The position numbers were made by a program, and so were the translations under genes. A stretch of DNA of 64,000 nt from Romanomermis culicivorax (Eukaryota > Nematoda > Enoplea > Mermithida > Mermithidae), in NCBI GenBank assembly GCA_963922205.1, contig CAWUHX010000062.1, forward strand, positions 434,001 to 498,000. The letters run 5' to 3'. Under the pieces are notes generated by a model. The model made no database searches. It saw nothing but the letters and a program-made list of their open reading frames with translations, and was not told where the DNA came from. The number at the start of each line of letters is the position of its first letter. The stretch's first letter is position 1. Below are positions 33,061-45,170 of the stretch, one piece after another.

Positions 33061-33789
33061 AACAGGATTTTTGTACATTTATTCATGAGATCATCAAGTC
33101 TAAACATTTTTTTCGTATATAAATTTATGCACATGGTCGATAATCCATGTGCTCTTCATGATCCATGCAAACAAACACACACACACATGAAAAAAATCCC
33201 CCCTCCCCGCCGCCTATATAAACAATAGGGCCCATCATAACAGCTGGCCAATCGAACACGGATCAATTACAATTTTTAGTTTTTGATTGGTTACTGTACT
33301 TATACAGAAAAAAATACAGTAATCAATGTCAACAACGACAAAAACGAGCCGCGCGTTAATCCAATATGCAAATTAGCCGGCTACAGTAAACCCACGAGCA
33401 TCATATTTTGTAATTGACACCGCGGTGCATGCAAAAACCTGCGTCATATTTTGGCCCAAAAATATACACATACAGTAAGATTACTGTACCAGAAAAAAAT
33501 TTTTTTGTATACAGTAAGCCTACCGTAACAAATTGACGGATTACTGTAGTTATAGGACGATCATTAGTACCTTTTGAAACATTCCGACATATTGCTGTAC
33601 AACTAAATAGAAAATATGTGTATATTATAATGACAGGTTTTCCGGTCCAATGTACAATATGCGGGGATAATGATAATAATTTGCATAATCGACTACACTG
33701 TCTAGGAGTGTGCTCATCATGAATTTACAGAAAAGGATCATGGAATCAATATGGCGTGAAAAGCGGCACTTTTTTTTGTACATATTTTT
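33061..33789. other. Single-copy island between opposite-strand homopurine arrays
   Basis: Higher-complexity DNA with a C-rich stretch, TATATAAA at 33215-33222, and CCAAT/ATTGG words at 33249 and 33289. A cluster of TACTGTA/TACAGTA words follows (33293-33550). It looks promoter-like, but no exon or RNA gene follows that I can recognise. Confidence 0.4.
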
Positions 33790-34202
33790 TCGGTGCGGAT
33801 GAAAGAGACAAAATTAGAAAGGCAAAAAAACCAAGAAAAAAGTGAAAAAAGAGGAAAAAAAGAAAAATAAATAAACAACAATAATGACAAAAAATTGAAC
33901 ATTTAAGACAAAACTAAAAAAATTGTTGAAAAAAAACAAAAAAAACGGTAAAAATCTGTAGAAAAATAAAGGAAAGTAAAGAAGCAAAAAAAAAAAGTAG
34001 AAAAAAGACAGAAAATGAAGGAAGAAAAAACAGGAAAAAATGAGAGAATAGAGAAGAAAACGAAAAAATCGAAGGAAAAAAGTAAAGCCAAAAATGGAAA
34101 AAAGCTAAAAAAAAGAAAAACAGATAAAACAGAAAACCGAACGAAAACAGAGATCATTGAAAAAGAGAAGGAAAAAAGACAAACCAAACAAAAAAACCAA
34201 TA
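33790..34202. repeat. A/G-rich low-complexity lead-in
   Basis: Purine-rich DNA without clear periodicity leading into the AAAAG microsatellite. No gene is seen. Confidence 0.6.
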
Positions 34203-34538
34203 AGAAAAGAAAAGAAAAGAAAAGAAAAGAAAAGAAAAGAAAAGAAAAGAAAAGAAAAGAAAAGAAAAGAAAAAAAAAGAAAAGAAAAGAAAAGAAAAGA
34301 AAAGAAAAGAAAAGAAAAGAAAAGAAAAGAAAAGAAAAGAAAAGAAAAGAAAAGAAAAGAAAAGAAAAGAAAAGAAAAGAAAAGAAAAGAAAAGAAAAGA
34401 AAAGAAAAGAAAAGAAAAGAAAAGAAAAGAAAAGAAAAGAAAAGAAAAGAAAAGAAAAGAAAAGAAAAGAAAAGAAAAGACAAGAAAAGAAAAGAAAAGA
34501 AAAGAAAAGAAAAGAAAAGAAAAGAAAAGAAAAGAAAA
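34203..34538. repeat. (AAAAG)n microsatellite, about 67 copies
   Basis: A 336-bp pentanucleotide array with only two substitutions, G to A at 34275 and A to C at 34481. Such purity over this length indicates recent expansion. A homopurine mirror tract of this kind can form triplex DNA. The KEKKR-type peptides on the plus strand and FSFLF-type on the minus strand are products of the repeat. Confidence 0.95.
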
Positions 34539-34689
34539 TGAAATAAAAGAAAAAACTATAAAAAAGAGAAAAGTAAGAAAAAAGTGGGGAAAAACAGAAG
34601 AAAAAATAGAAAGCTCGACAAAAAATTGAACAAAAGCAGGAAAAGAAAAAAAATGAAAAAAGCAAAAAGGCCAAAAAAGAGAAACCATT

Positions 34690-37600
34690 CAAGCAAAAAC
34701 AAATGCATAAAATAAAAAAACCCCACAAATTGTTGCTTTTTAAAAAAGTAAAAAAAAGTAAAAAGATTAACTGAGAAAAGTAAGAAAAAAGCAAAAAAAC
34801 AGAAAAAAAGAAAAAAGAACAAGGAAAAACAAATGCATAAAATTAAAAAAACACCACAAATTGTTGCTTTTTAAAAAAGTAAAAAAAAGTAAAAAGATTA
34901 ACTGAGAAAAGTAAGAAAAAAGCAAAAAAACAGAAAAAAAGAAAAAAGAACAAGGAAAAACAAATGCATAAAATTAAAAAAACACCACAAATTGTTGCTT
35001 TTTAAAAAAGTAAAAAAAAGTAAAAAGATTAACTGAGAAAAGTAAGAAAAAAGCAAAAAAACAGAAAAAAAGAAAAAAGAACAAGGAAAAACAAATGCAT
35101 AAAATTAAAAAAACACCACAAATTGTTGCTTTTTGAAAAAGTAAAAAAGTAAAAAAATTAACTGAGAAAAGTAAGAAAGAAAGCAAAAAAAAACACAAAA
35201 AAAGAAAAGTAATAAAAAAACCAAAAAAAATGAAAAAAGAACAAGCGAAAACAAATGCATAAAATAAGAAAAAAACCCACAAATTGTTGCTTTTTAAAAA
35301 AGTAAAAAAGTAAAAAAATTAACTGAGAGAAGTAAGAAAAAAGCAAAAAAACAGAAAAAAGTAATAAAAAAACAAAAAAAAGAAAAAAGAACAAGGAAAC
35401 ACAAATGCATAAAATTAAAAAAACACCACATTGTTGCTTTTTGAAAAAGTAAAAAAGTAAAAAAATTAACTGAGAAAAGTAAAAAAAAAAACAAAAAAAC
35501 AGAAAAAAGAAAAAAGAACAAGGAAAAACAAATGCATAAAATAAGAAAAAAAACCCCACAAATTGTTGCTTTTTAAAAAACTAAAAATAGTAAAAAATTA
35601 ACTGAGAAAAGTAAGAAAAAAAAGCAAAAAAAAACAGAAAAAAGAAAAGTAATAAAAAAGAACAAGGAAAAAACAAATGCATAAAATAAAAAAAACACCA
35701 CATTGTTGCTTTTTGAAAAAGTAAAAAAGTAAAAAAAATAACTGAGAAAAGTAAGAAAAAAGCAAAAAAACAGAAAAAAAGTAATAAAAAAACAAAAAAA
35801 ATGAAAAAAGAACAAGGAAAAACAAATGCATAAAATAAAAAAACCCACAAATTGTTGCTTTTTGAAAAAGTAAAAAAGTAAAAAAATTAACTAAGAGAAG
35901 TAAGAAAAAAGCAAAAAAACAGAAAAAAGTAATAAAAAAACAAAAAAAAGAAAAAAGAACAAGGAAACACAAATGCATAAAATTTAAAAAAACACCACAT
36001 TGTTGCTTTTTGAAAAAGTAAAAAAGTAAAAAAATTAACTGAGAAAAGTAAAAAAAAAACAAAAAAACAGAAAAAAGAAAAAAGAACAAGGAAAAACAAA
36101 TGCATAAAATAAGAAAAAAACCCCACAAATTGTTGCTTTTTAAAAAAACTAAAAAAAGTAAAAAATTAACTGAGAAAAGTAAGAAAAAAAAGCAAAAAAA
36201 AACAGAAAAAAGAAAAGTAATAAAAAAAAACAAGGAAAAACAAATGCATAAAATAAAAAAAACACCACATTGTTGCTTTTTAAAAAAGTGAAAAAATTAA
36301 AAAACTTAACTGAGAAAATAAAGAAAGAAAGCAAAAAAAAAACAGAAAAAAAGTAATAAAAAACAAAAAAAAAACAAGGAAAAAACAAATGCATAAAATA
36401 AAAAAACCCCACAAATTGTTGCTTTTTGAAAAAGTAAAAAATAAAAAATTAATTGAGAAAAGTAAGAAAAAAAGCAAAAAAAAACAGAAAAAAAGAAAAG
36501 TAATAAAAAAGAACAAGGAAAAACAAATGCATAAAATAAAAAAAAACCCACAAATTGTTGCTTTTTAAAAAAGTAGAAAAAGCAAAAAAATTAACTGAGA
36601 AAAGTAAGAAAAAAAGCAAAAAAAAACAGAAAAAAGAAAAGTAATAAAAAAAAACAAGGAAAAAACAAATGCATAAAATAAAAAAAAACACCACATTGTT
36701 GCTTTTTAAAAAAGTGAAAAAATTAAAAAACTTAACTGAGAAAATAAAGAAAGAAAGCAAAAAAAAAACAGAAAAAAAGTAATAAAAAACAAAAAAAAAA
36801 CAAGGAAAAACAAATGCATAAAATAAAAAAACCCCACAAATTGTTGCTTTTTGAAAAAGTAAAAAATAAAAAATTAATTGAGAAAAGTAAGAAAAAAAGC
36901 AAAAAAAAAACAGAAAAAAAGAAAAGTAATAAAAAAGAACAAGGAAAAACAAATGCATAAAATAAAAAAAACCCACAAATTGTTGCTTTTTAAAAAAGTA
37001 GAAAAAGCAAAAAAATTAACTGAGAAAAGTAAGAAAAAAAGCAAAAAAAAACAGAAAAAAAGTAAAATAAAAGAACAAGGAAAAACAAATGCATAAAATA
37101 AAAATAACAAACAAATTGTTGCTTTTTGAAAAAGTAAAAAAGTAAAAAAAATTAACTGAGAAAAAAAAGAAAAAAGCAAAAAAACAGAAAAAAAGGAAAA
37201 GTAATAAAAAAACAAAAAAAAAATGAAAAAAGAACAAGGAAAAACAAATGCATAAAATAAGAAAAACCCCACAAATTGTTGCTTTTTAAAAAAGTGAAAA
37301 AGTAAAAAAATTAACTGAGAAAAGTAAGAAAAAAAGCAAGAAAAAAACAGAAAAAAAGAAAAGTAATAAAAAAAGGAAAAAGAAAAAAGAACAAAGAAAA
37401 ACAAATGCATAAAATAGAAAAAACCCCACAAATTGTTGCTTTTTGAAAAAGTAAAAAAAGTAAAAAAATTAACTGAGAAAAGTAAGAAAAAAATCAAAAA
37501 AACAGATAAAAAGAAAAGTAATAAAAAAAACAAAAAAAAAAAGAAAAAAACAAGGAAAAACAAATGCATAAAATAAGAAAAAACCCACAAATCGTTGCTT

Positions 37601-38372
37601 TCTAAAAAAGTAAAAAAAGTAAAAAAATTAACTGAGAAAAGTAAGAAAAAAATGAAAAAAAACAGAAAAAAAGAAAACTAATAAAAAAACAAAACAAAAT
37701 GAAAAAAGAACAAGGAAAAACAAATGCATAAAATTAAAAAAAACCCACTAATTGTTGCTTTTTGAAAAAGTAAAAAAAGTAAAAAAATTAACTGAGAAAA
37801 GTAAGAAAAAAAAGCAAAAAAAAAACAGAAAAAAAGAAAAGTAATCAAAAAACAAAAAAAAATGAAAAAAGAACTAGGAAAAACAAATGCATAAAATAAA
37901 AAAAAACCACATTGTTGCTTTTTGAAAAAGTAAAAAAGTAAAAAAATTAACTGAGAAAAGTAAGAAAAAAGCAAAAAAACAGAAAAAAAGAAAAAAGAAC
38001 AAGGAAAAACAAATGCATAAAATAGAAAAAAATACAAATTGTTGCTTTTTGAAAAAGTAAAAAAGTAAAAAAATTAACTGAGAAAAGTAAGAAAAAAATC
38101 AAAAAAACAGATAAAAAGAAAAGTAATAAAAAAACCAAAAAAAAAGAAAAAAGAACAAGGAAAAAAATGCATAAAATAAAAAAAAAACCCACAAATTGTT
38201 GCTTTTTAAAAACTAAAAAAAGTAAAAAATTAACTGAGAAAAGTAAGAAAGAAAAGCAAAAAAAAAACAGAAAATAAGAAAAGTAATAAAAAAACAAAAA
38301 AAAAGAAAGAAAGAACAGGAAAAACAAATGCATAAAATAAATAAAAAAAAAACACCACAAATTGTTGCTTTT
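34690..38372. repeat. Tandem array, ~26 copies of a 120-165-bp unit (ACAAATTGTTGCTTTTT)
   Basis: Each unit has AACAAATGCATAAAAT, a CCCACAAATTGTTGCTTTTT or CACCACATTGTTGC variant, then AAATTAACTGAGAAAAGTAA and A-runs with CAGAAAAA. The first three periods are exactly 130 bp; later ones differ mainly in A-run length. Two types (CACAAATTG and CACATTG) partly alternate. The array ends sharply at 38372, where single-copy DNA begins inside the GCTTTT word. No coding content is seen. Confidence 0.92.
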
Positions 38373-39041
38373 CAGATGACACTCGCCGCGTTGACCTTCA
38401 AGTTTATGCATTGTCGGATTACTGTAGAAAAATCATGAGCCCTGCATGAGCCTCCTCTCTTAATTTGAATACAAACACAGACACCAAAAAGTAGCCTCAT
38501 TTGAATATTATTGACCAGAGCAATATCCTCTCTTAATCCATCATCAAAAAAGAAAAATGGCGGGCCGCCGCCGAGCCCCCCCAGCCACCTACCCCATAAT
38601 CCTATTATAATAATAGTAGATAGGCAGATTTTGTTGGTGGTTATTTTTCTAGTGTAGTGGTCATCTCACGAAACAAGATGACCAGTGGTCATTTTTGGTG
38701 GCAAAAAAAGCTCGAAAGATTGATGACCAGGGATCAATTACAGTCTACAGGGCCACGATGTAGACTGTAGATATGGACAACTGTACAAATGTTGCTTACT
38801 GTAGATTTGTAGAACATATGGACCGAGAAAAAGGTCACATGGAAAAAAAGCAATCAATCATGCATGAATATGTAGTACAAAATTGAAACATCAACTTTAC
38901 GGGTTCAAGAAAATAGAGGGGCGAAAATTCGCATGCAATTTTCATGAGCAAACTCTTTTGACCTTGATTTTTTCATCCAATATGATAAAAAATTAAGCGT
39001 AAAATTTTATCACATGCAAGAAGTTATTGATTTGTAATAGA
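38373..39041. other. Single-copy island upstream of the tRNA duplication
   Basis: Mixed-composition DNA with TACTGTAG words (38420, 38799) and two perfect short hairpins. At 38658-38684 a 9-bp stem TGGTCATCT encloses a 9-nt loop. At 38739-38769 an 11-bp stem TACAGTCTACA encloses a 9-nt loop. No protein-coding frame is supported. Confidence 0.55.
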
Positions 39042-39057
39042 AAAAGTTGCATTTGGG

Positions 39058-39064
39058 AAAAAAA
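39058..39064 (-). terminator. Pol III T-run of tRNA-Gly copy 1
   Basis: Seven T on the minus strand immediately downstream of the tRNA 3-prime end. Confidence 0.75.
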
Positions 39065-39065
39065 T

Positions 39066-39136
39066 TGCGTTAGCCGGGAATCGAACCCGGGTCGCCCGCG
39101 TGGCAGGCGAGCATTCTACCACTGAACCACCAACGC
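39066..39136 (-). tRNA. tRNA-Gly (anticodon GCC), copy 1
   Basis: A 71-nt gene reading GCGTTGGTGGTTCAGTGG... on the minus strand and ending ...CTAACGC plus discriminator A. The 7-bp acceptor stem has one G-U pair. The A box (TGGTTCAGTGG), the B box/T arm (GGTTCGATTCC) and an anticodon loop with GCC at 39104-39102 are all present. Standard features are intact and no intron or CCA is encoded. A run of seven T (39064-39058, minus strand) two bases past the gene serves as the Pol III terminator. Confidence 0.96.
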
Positions 39137-40232
39137 CGTGACCAATGGCCAGAATAGGAGAAATCTGAAGTAAGAACTAACCCAAATAGTATGAAATACA
39201 CATTGATTGACGAAAAAACACAAAAAAACAAAAAACAAAAAGAAAAAGAAGAAAAAACCAAGAAAATAGAAGGAGAAAAAAATGAAGAATGAAAAGACTA
39301 AGAAAAGTAGAAAAACAAGAAAAAAAGAAAAAAAATGCAAGAAAAAGAAAAAAGGAAATAAAAAAACAAAAAAAGAAAAAAGAAAGGAAATAAGAAGAAA
39401 AACAAAAAACCAATTAAACAAACAAAATAAACAGAAAAGAAAAAGAATAACAATAAAAAAGAAAAGTAGAAAAAGAAGAAAAAAAAGGATGCAAGAAAGA
39501 AGAAAAAAGAAGAAAAAGAAAAAACACAAGCAAAAAAAAACAAATAAAAAGAGAAATAAAAAAACAAAAAAAAACAAAGAACAAAGAAACAGAAAAAAAG
39601 TAAAGAGAAGAAAAAACAAAAAGAAAAAGAAAAGAGAGGAAAAAAGAAGGAAAAACAACAAAAACAAAAACAAATAGAAAAAGAAGAAAAAAAGCAACAA
39701 AGAAAAAAAGAAACAAGAAACAGAAAGAGAAAAAGAAGACTTAAAATAAAAATAAAAGTAGAAAAAGTAGAAAAAGAAGAAAAGAAGGTAGAAAAAGAAA
39801 CAGAAAAAAGAAGACTGAAAATAAAAATAAAAGTAGAAAAACAAAAAGGGAAAAACAAAACGAAAAAAGGAAAAATGAAAAAAGGAAAAGAAATAAGAAG
39901 AAAAACAAAAATAAGAAGAAAAAAACAAAAAACAAAAAGAAAAAAGAACAAATAAGCAAGAAAAAAAAGAAAAAAAAAACGAAAAACAGAAAAAACCGAA
40001 AACATAAAAAACAAAAAAATAGGAGAAAAAAGAAAAATAAAATAAAAAAGAAGAAAAAAGCAAGAAAAAAGGAAAACGAAAAAAGATGAAAACAAAAAAA
40101 AGAAAAAAAGCAAAAGGGAATAAGAAAAAAAGAAGGAGAAGAAGGAAAAGAAAAAGAAAAAGAAGAAGATGAAAAAGAAAAAAAGAAGAAGATGAAAAAG
40201 AAAAAGAAAAAAAGAGAAAAGTTGCATTTGGG

Positions 40233-40239
40233 AAAAAAA
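40233..40239 (-). terminator. Pol III T-run of tRNA-Gly copy 2
   Basis: Seven T on the minus strand downstream of the second tRNA, identical in context to copy 1. Confidence 0.75.
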
Positions 40240-40240
40240 T

Positions 40241-40311
40241 TGCGTTAGCCGGGAATCGAACCCGGGTCGCCCGCGTGGCAGGCGAGCATTCTACCACTGA
40301 ACCACCAACGC
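40241..40311 (-). tRNA. tRNA-Gly (anticodon GCC), copy 2
   Basis: Identical over all 71 nt to copy 1, offset 1175 bp, within unit 2 of the tandem duplication. The anticodon is at 40279-40277. The flanks and T7 terminator (40239-40233) are also duplicated, so both copies should be transcribed independently. Confidence 0.96.
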
Positions 40312-41397
40312 CGTGACCAATGGCCAGAATAGGAGAAATCTGAAGTAAGAACTAACCCAAATAGTATGAAATACACATTGATTGACGAAAAAACACAAAA
40401 AAACAAAAAACAAAAAGAAAAAGAAGAAAAAACCAAGAAAATAGAAGGAGAAAAAAATGAAGAATGAAAAGACTAAGAAAAGTAGAAAAACAAGAAAAAA
40501 AGAAAAAAATGCAAGAAAAAGAAAAAAGGAAATAAAAAACAAAAAAAGAAAAAAGAAAGGAAATAAGAAGAAAAACAAAAAACCAATTAAACAAACAAAA
40601 TAAACAGAAAAGAAAAAGAATAACAATAAAAAAGAAAAGTAGAAAAAGAAGAAAAAAAAGGATGCAAGAAAGAAGAAAAAAGAAGAAAAAGAAAAAACAC
40701 AAGCAAAAAAAAAACAAATAAAAAGAGAAATAAAAAAACAAAAAAAAAACAAAGAACAAAGAAACAGAAAAAAAGTAAAGAGAAGAAAAAACAAAAAGAA
40801 AAAGAAAAGAGAGGAAAAAAGAAGGAAAAACAACAAAAACAAAAACAAATAGAAAAAGAAGAAAAAAAGCAACAAAGAAAAAAAGAAACAAGAAACAGAA
40901 AGAGAAAAAGAAGACTTAAAATAAAAATAAAAGTAGAAAAAGTAGAAAAAGAAGAAAAGAAGGTAGAAAAAGAAACAGAAAAAAGAAGACTGAAAATAAA
41001 AATAAAAGTAGAAAAACAAAAAGGGAAAAACAAAACGAAAAAAGGAAAAATGAAAAAAGGAAAAGAAATAAGAAGAAAAACAAAAATAAGAAGAAAAAAA
41101 CAAAAAACAAAAAGAAAAAAGAACAAATAAGCAAGAAAAAAAAGAAAAAAAAAACGAAAAACAGAAAAAACCGAAAACATAAAAAACAAAAAAATAGGAG
41201 AAAAAAGAAAAATAAAATAAAAAAGAAGAAAAAAGCAAGAAAAAAAGGAAAACGAAAAAAGATGAAAACAAAAAAAAGAAAAAAAGCAAAAGGGAATAAG
41301 AAAAAAAGAAGGAGAAGAAGGAAAAGAAAAAGAAAAAGAAGAAGATGAAAAAGAAAAAAAGAAGAAGATGAAAAAGAAAAAGAAAAAAAGAGAAAAG

Positions 41398-44300
41398 AAA
41401 AACAAAGAAAGAAAAAGAAAAAAGAAAAAGAAAAAAGAAAAAGAAAAAAGAAAAAGAAAAAAGAAAAAGGAAAAAGAAAAAGAAAAAGAAGAAAAAACAA
41501 GAAAAACAAAAAACAAAAAACAAAAACAAAAAGAAAAAAAAGAAAAAAGCAACAAAGAAGAAAAAAGAAAAAAAGAAAAAGAAAGAGAAACAAGAAGACT
41601 TAAAATAAAAAGAAAAGTAGAAAAAGAAGAAAAAAGGTAGAAAAAGAAAAAAGGAAAAACAAAACGAAAAAAGGAAAAACGAAAAACAAAAAAAAGGAAA
41701 AACGAAAAACGAAAAAAGGAAAAGAAATAAGAAGAAAAAGAAAAATGGGAACAAAAAAAAACAAAAAACAAAAAGAAAAAAGAACAAATGAGCCAGAAAA
41801 AAGAAAAAGAAAAAATAAAAAAGAAAAAAGAAAAAGAAAAAAGAAAAAGAAAAAAGAAAAAGAAAAAAGAAAAAAAAAAACAAAAAACAAAAACCAGAAA
41901 AAACTGAAAACATAAAAAACAAAAAAAATAGCAGAAAAAATAAAAATAAAATAAAGAAAAGAAGAAAAAGGCAACGAAAAGAAGAAGAAAAAGAAGAAAA
42001 AGAAGAAAACGGAAAAGGGAGAAGAAAAAAAATCAGCAAAAAAGAAAAATGAAACAAGAAAAGGAAAGAGAAAAAAGTAGAATAAAAAGGAAAAGGAAAG
42101 TAGAAAAAGAAGAAAAAAGCAAGGAAAAAAGAAAACAAAAAAGGAAAAAAAGCAAAAGGAAACAAGAAGAAAAATGGAGAAGAAGAAAAATGGAGAAGAA
42201 GAAAAAGAAAAAGAAAAAGATGAAACAAAGAAGATGAAAAAGAAAAAGAAAAAGAAAAAAGAAGAAGAAGAAAGAAAAAAAAAGAAAAAGAAAAAAGAAA
42301 AAGAAAAAAGAAAAAGAAAAAAGAAAAAGAAAAAAGAAAAAGAAAAAAGAAAAAGAAAAAAGAAAAAGAAAAAAGAAAAAGAAAAAAGAAAAAGAAAAAA
42401 GAAAAAGAAAAAAGAAAAAGAAAAAGAAAATGAAAAAGAAAAAAGAAAAAGAAAAAAGAAAAAGAAAAAAGAAAAAAAAAGAAAAAGAAGAAAAAACAAG
42501 AAAAACAAAAAAAACAGAAAGAAAAAGAAGAAAAAAGGCAATAAAGAAGAAAAAAGAAAAAAGAAAAAAAGAGGAAAAAAACTAGAAATAAAAAGAAAAG
42601 TAGAAAAAGAAGAAAAAAGGTAGTAAAAGAAAAAAGGAAAAACGAAAAACGAAAAAGGGAAAAGAAATAAGAAGAAGGAAAAAAATGAGAATAAAAAAAC
42701 AAAAAAACTAAAGCAAAAACAAACGAAAAGAATAAAAATGCAAGAAAAAAAACGAAAACAAAAAGGATGAGAAAAAACAAGAATAAAAACAGAAAGAAGA
42801 GTAGAAATAGTAGAAGATGAAAAATGCAAGAAATAAGAAGAAAAAGAAAAAAAGGAGAGAAAGAAAAAGAAAAAGAAAAAAACAGAACGAAGTAAAAAAC
42901 AAAGAACAACAAAAAACAACAAAGAACAAAGAAAAAGGAAAGAGCAAATGAAGAAAGAAAGAAAAAAGAAGAATGAAGAGAAAAAGTAAAGCAGAAAAAG
43001 AAGGAAAAAAGAAGAAGAAAAACCAAAAAAACAAAAGCAAAAACAAACAAAGAGAACAAAAACGCAAAAAAAAAAGAGAAACAAAAAGGAAGAGAAAAAA
43101 CAAGAATAGAAACATAAAGAAAAGTAGAAAAAGGAGAAGAAGAAAAAATCAAGGAGAAAAAAAAGAAAAAGAAATTAGAAAAAAAGAAAAAAAGGAGAAA
43201 AAGAAAAAACACAAGCAAATACAAAAACAAATGACAACAAAGAACAAAGAAAAAGAAAAAATGAGAAGAAACGAAAACAATCAAAAACAAAAAAGTAAAA
43301 GAACAACAAAAGGAACAAAAAAGAAAAAAGAAACAAGAAAGAAAAGAAAAAAGAAGAACGAAAAGAAAAAGTAAAGTAGAAAAATAAGAAACAACAAGAA
43401 AAAAAGCAAGAAAAAGAAAAAACGAAAAAAGAAAAAAGGCAAAGGAAAAGAAATAAGAAAAAAATAGGAGAAGAAAACACTAAAACAAAACCAAAAGCAA
43501 AAAGAAACAAGAACAAAAATGCAAGAAAAAAGAAAAACATAAAAAAAGCAGAAAAAACAAGAATAAAAACAAAAAGTAAAGTAGAAAAAGAAGAAAAAAG
43601 GAGAAAAAGAAGAAAAAAGGAGAAAAATGCGAAAAAGGAAGAAAGAAAAAGAAATAAGAAGAAAAAGAAAAAACACAAGCTAAAACAAAAACAAATAAAA
43701 ACAAAAACAAAAAAGAATAGAGAACGAAGGAAAAGAAAAAGAAAAGATAAAAAGAAAAAGAAAAACAAGAAAGAAAAAGAAGAAAGAAGAAGAAAAAAGG
43801 AAAAAAAGAGAAGAAAAAGACAAAAACTGGAAATGAAAAGGAAAGGCAAAAGGAAAAGGAAAAGAAAAATGAAATGGAAAAGGAAAAATTTAAGAAAAGA
43901 AAAAAAGAAATAAAGAGGAGAAAAGTAAAAGTATATAAAACGAATAGAAGAGAAAAAAGAAAATAAAAAACAAAAAAAGAAAACAAGAAAAATCAACAAA
44001 TAAGAAAATTAAAGAAAACAATAAAAAACGAAATAGAAAGAAAGGAAAGCAAAAAAGGAAGAAAACGAAGAAAAAAAGCAGGAAAAATACAGGAATATAT
44101 GGAAAGAATGAAAAACAGAGAAAACAAAAGAAAAAAGAACGAAAAAGAAACATTAAAAAGAATAAAAGAAAATAATTGAAAGAAACGAAAAAGAAAAAGG
44201 AGAAAGAAGGGAAAAAAATAAAAAATGTAGAAATAATTTGGAGAGAAAAAAAGAAAAACAAAAAATAGCAAAAAGAAAAACAAAAGAAAACCAAAAAAAA

Positions 44301-45170
44301 CAAAAGAAAACAAGAAAAATAAAAATATACGAAACGAACAGAAGAGGAAAACAAAAGAAAAAAACAAAAACAAGGACAATAAAAAAACCAAAAAGCAAAG
44401 GAAAAAGAAAATCAAAAGAAAAGCGAAAAACAAAACGAAAGAAGAAAAATAAAAGAAAAGAAGAAAAATATCAAAGATAACGAACGGAAGAGAAACAAGA
44501 AAAAAAAACAAAAAGATGAAAAAGAAAGCAACAACAATAAAGCAAAGAAATAGAGAAGGGAAAGGAAAACAAAAAAAGCGAAGAAACAAAGAAAAGAAGG
44601 TAAGAAAAATATAGACATGTATGAAAAGAATGGAAAACAGAAAAAAGAAAACGGAAAAGAAACAACAAAAAGAATAAATAAAAATAATAAAAAGACGGAA
44701 AAGAAAAAAGAAAGGAGAAAGAAAGGAAAAGAAAAAAACAAAAAAAAGATATGAAAAGAACTAAAAAAAGAAAATGAGAAACAAAAAAGAGAAACGGAAA
44801 AGAAAGCAAAAGAAAAAACGAAAAAAAGATAAATACAAAGATATTAAGATAATAGAACAAAAAGAAAAGAAAATAATAACAAAAAAAAGAAAGGAATAAC
44901 AAAAGGAAAGAAAAGAAACAAAAAGAAAAGTAAATAAAAACAGAGAAAAAGAAACAAAAAAGAAAGACGAAAAGAAAAATGAATAGAAACCAAAGGGAAT
45001 GAATAAGAAATAAAGGAAGACACAATGAAGAAAAAAGAAAACAAAAAAAAAACTAAAATTAAAAACGTAGGGACAACAGAAAAAAACAATAAAAACCAAA
45101 AAAAGAAAAAAGTCACACGAAAAACAGAAAAAAATTAAAAAATACATAAACCAAAAAAGGACTACATCTT
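41398..45170. repeat. Purine-rich (AAAAAG)n / (GAAAAA)n low-complexity tract
   Basis: Continues the A/G-rich tail of the tRNA duplication and amplifies submodules of it, such as the GAAAAAGAAAAAA runs at 41400-41490, 41815-41870 and 42240-42480. The 999-codon minus frame (40291-43290) and its many companions are pyrimidine-strand artefacts. No gene is seen. Confidence 0.88.

Larger units (their letters stand above)
39042..41397. repeat. Tandem duplication, two ~1.18-kb units each with one tRNA-Gly
   Basis: Unit 1 is about 39042-40216 and unit 2 about 40217-41397. They match almost base for base, including the tRNA, its flanks and an A/G-rich tail, and differ mainly by single-base changes in A-run length. 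The break is visible where GAGAAAAG continues as TTGCATTTGGG (unit 1 to 2) but as AAAAAC after unit 2. The duplication is therefore recent. Confidence 0.9.

Noticed and set aside
33200-33789. Promoter with CCAAT and TATA words driving an unknown gene
   Set aside because: Nothing gene-like follows before the homopurine array; kept only as a note on the single-copy island.
34157-34546. Lys/Glu/Arg-rich frames across the AAAAG tract
   Set aside because: A pure pentanucleotide repeat read in triplets; both strands are open.
40291-43290. A 999-codon minus-strand open frame, and dozens of other Phe/Ser/Leu-rich minus frames over 22.5-24.9, 34-47 and 52.6-64 kb
   Set aside because: All stop codons contain purines, so the pyrimidine strand of a homopurine tract is open in every frame. 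Several frames are open at once over the same bases, with no domain or codon signature.
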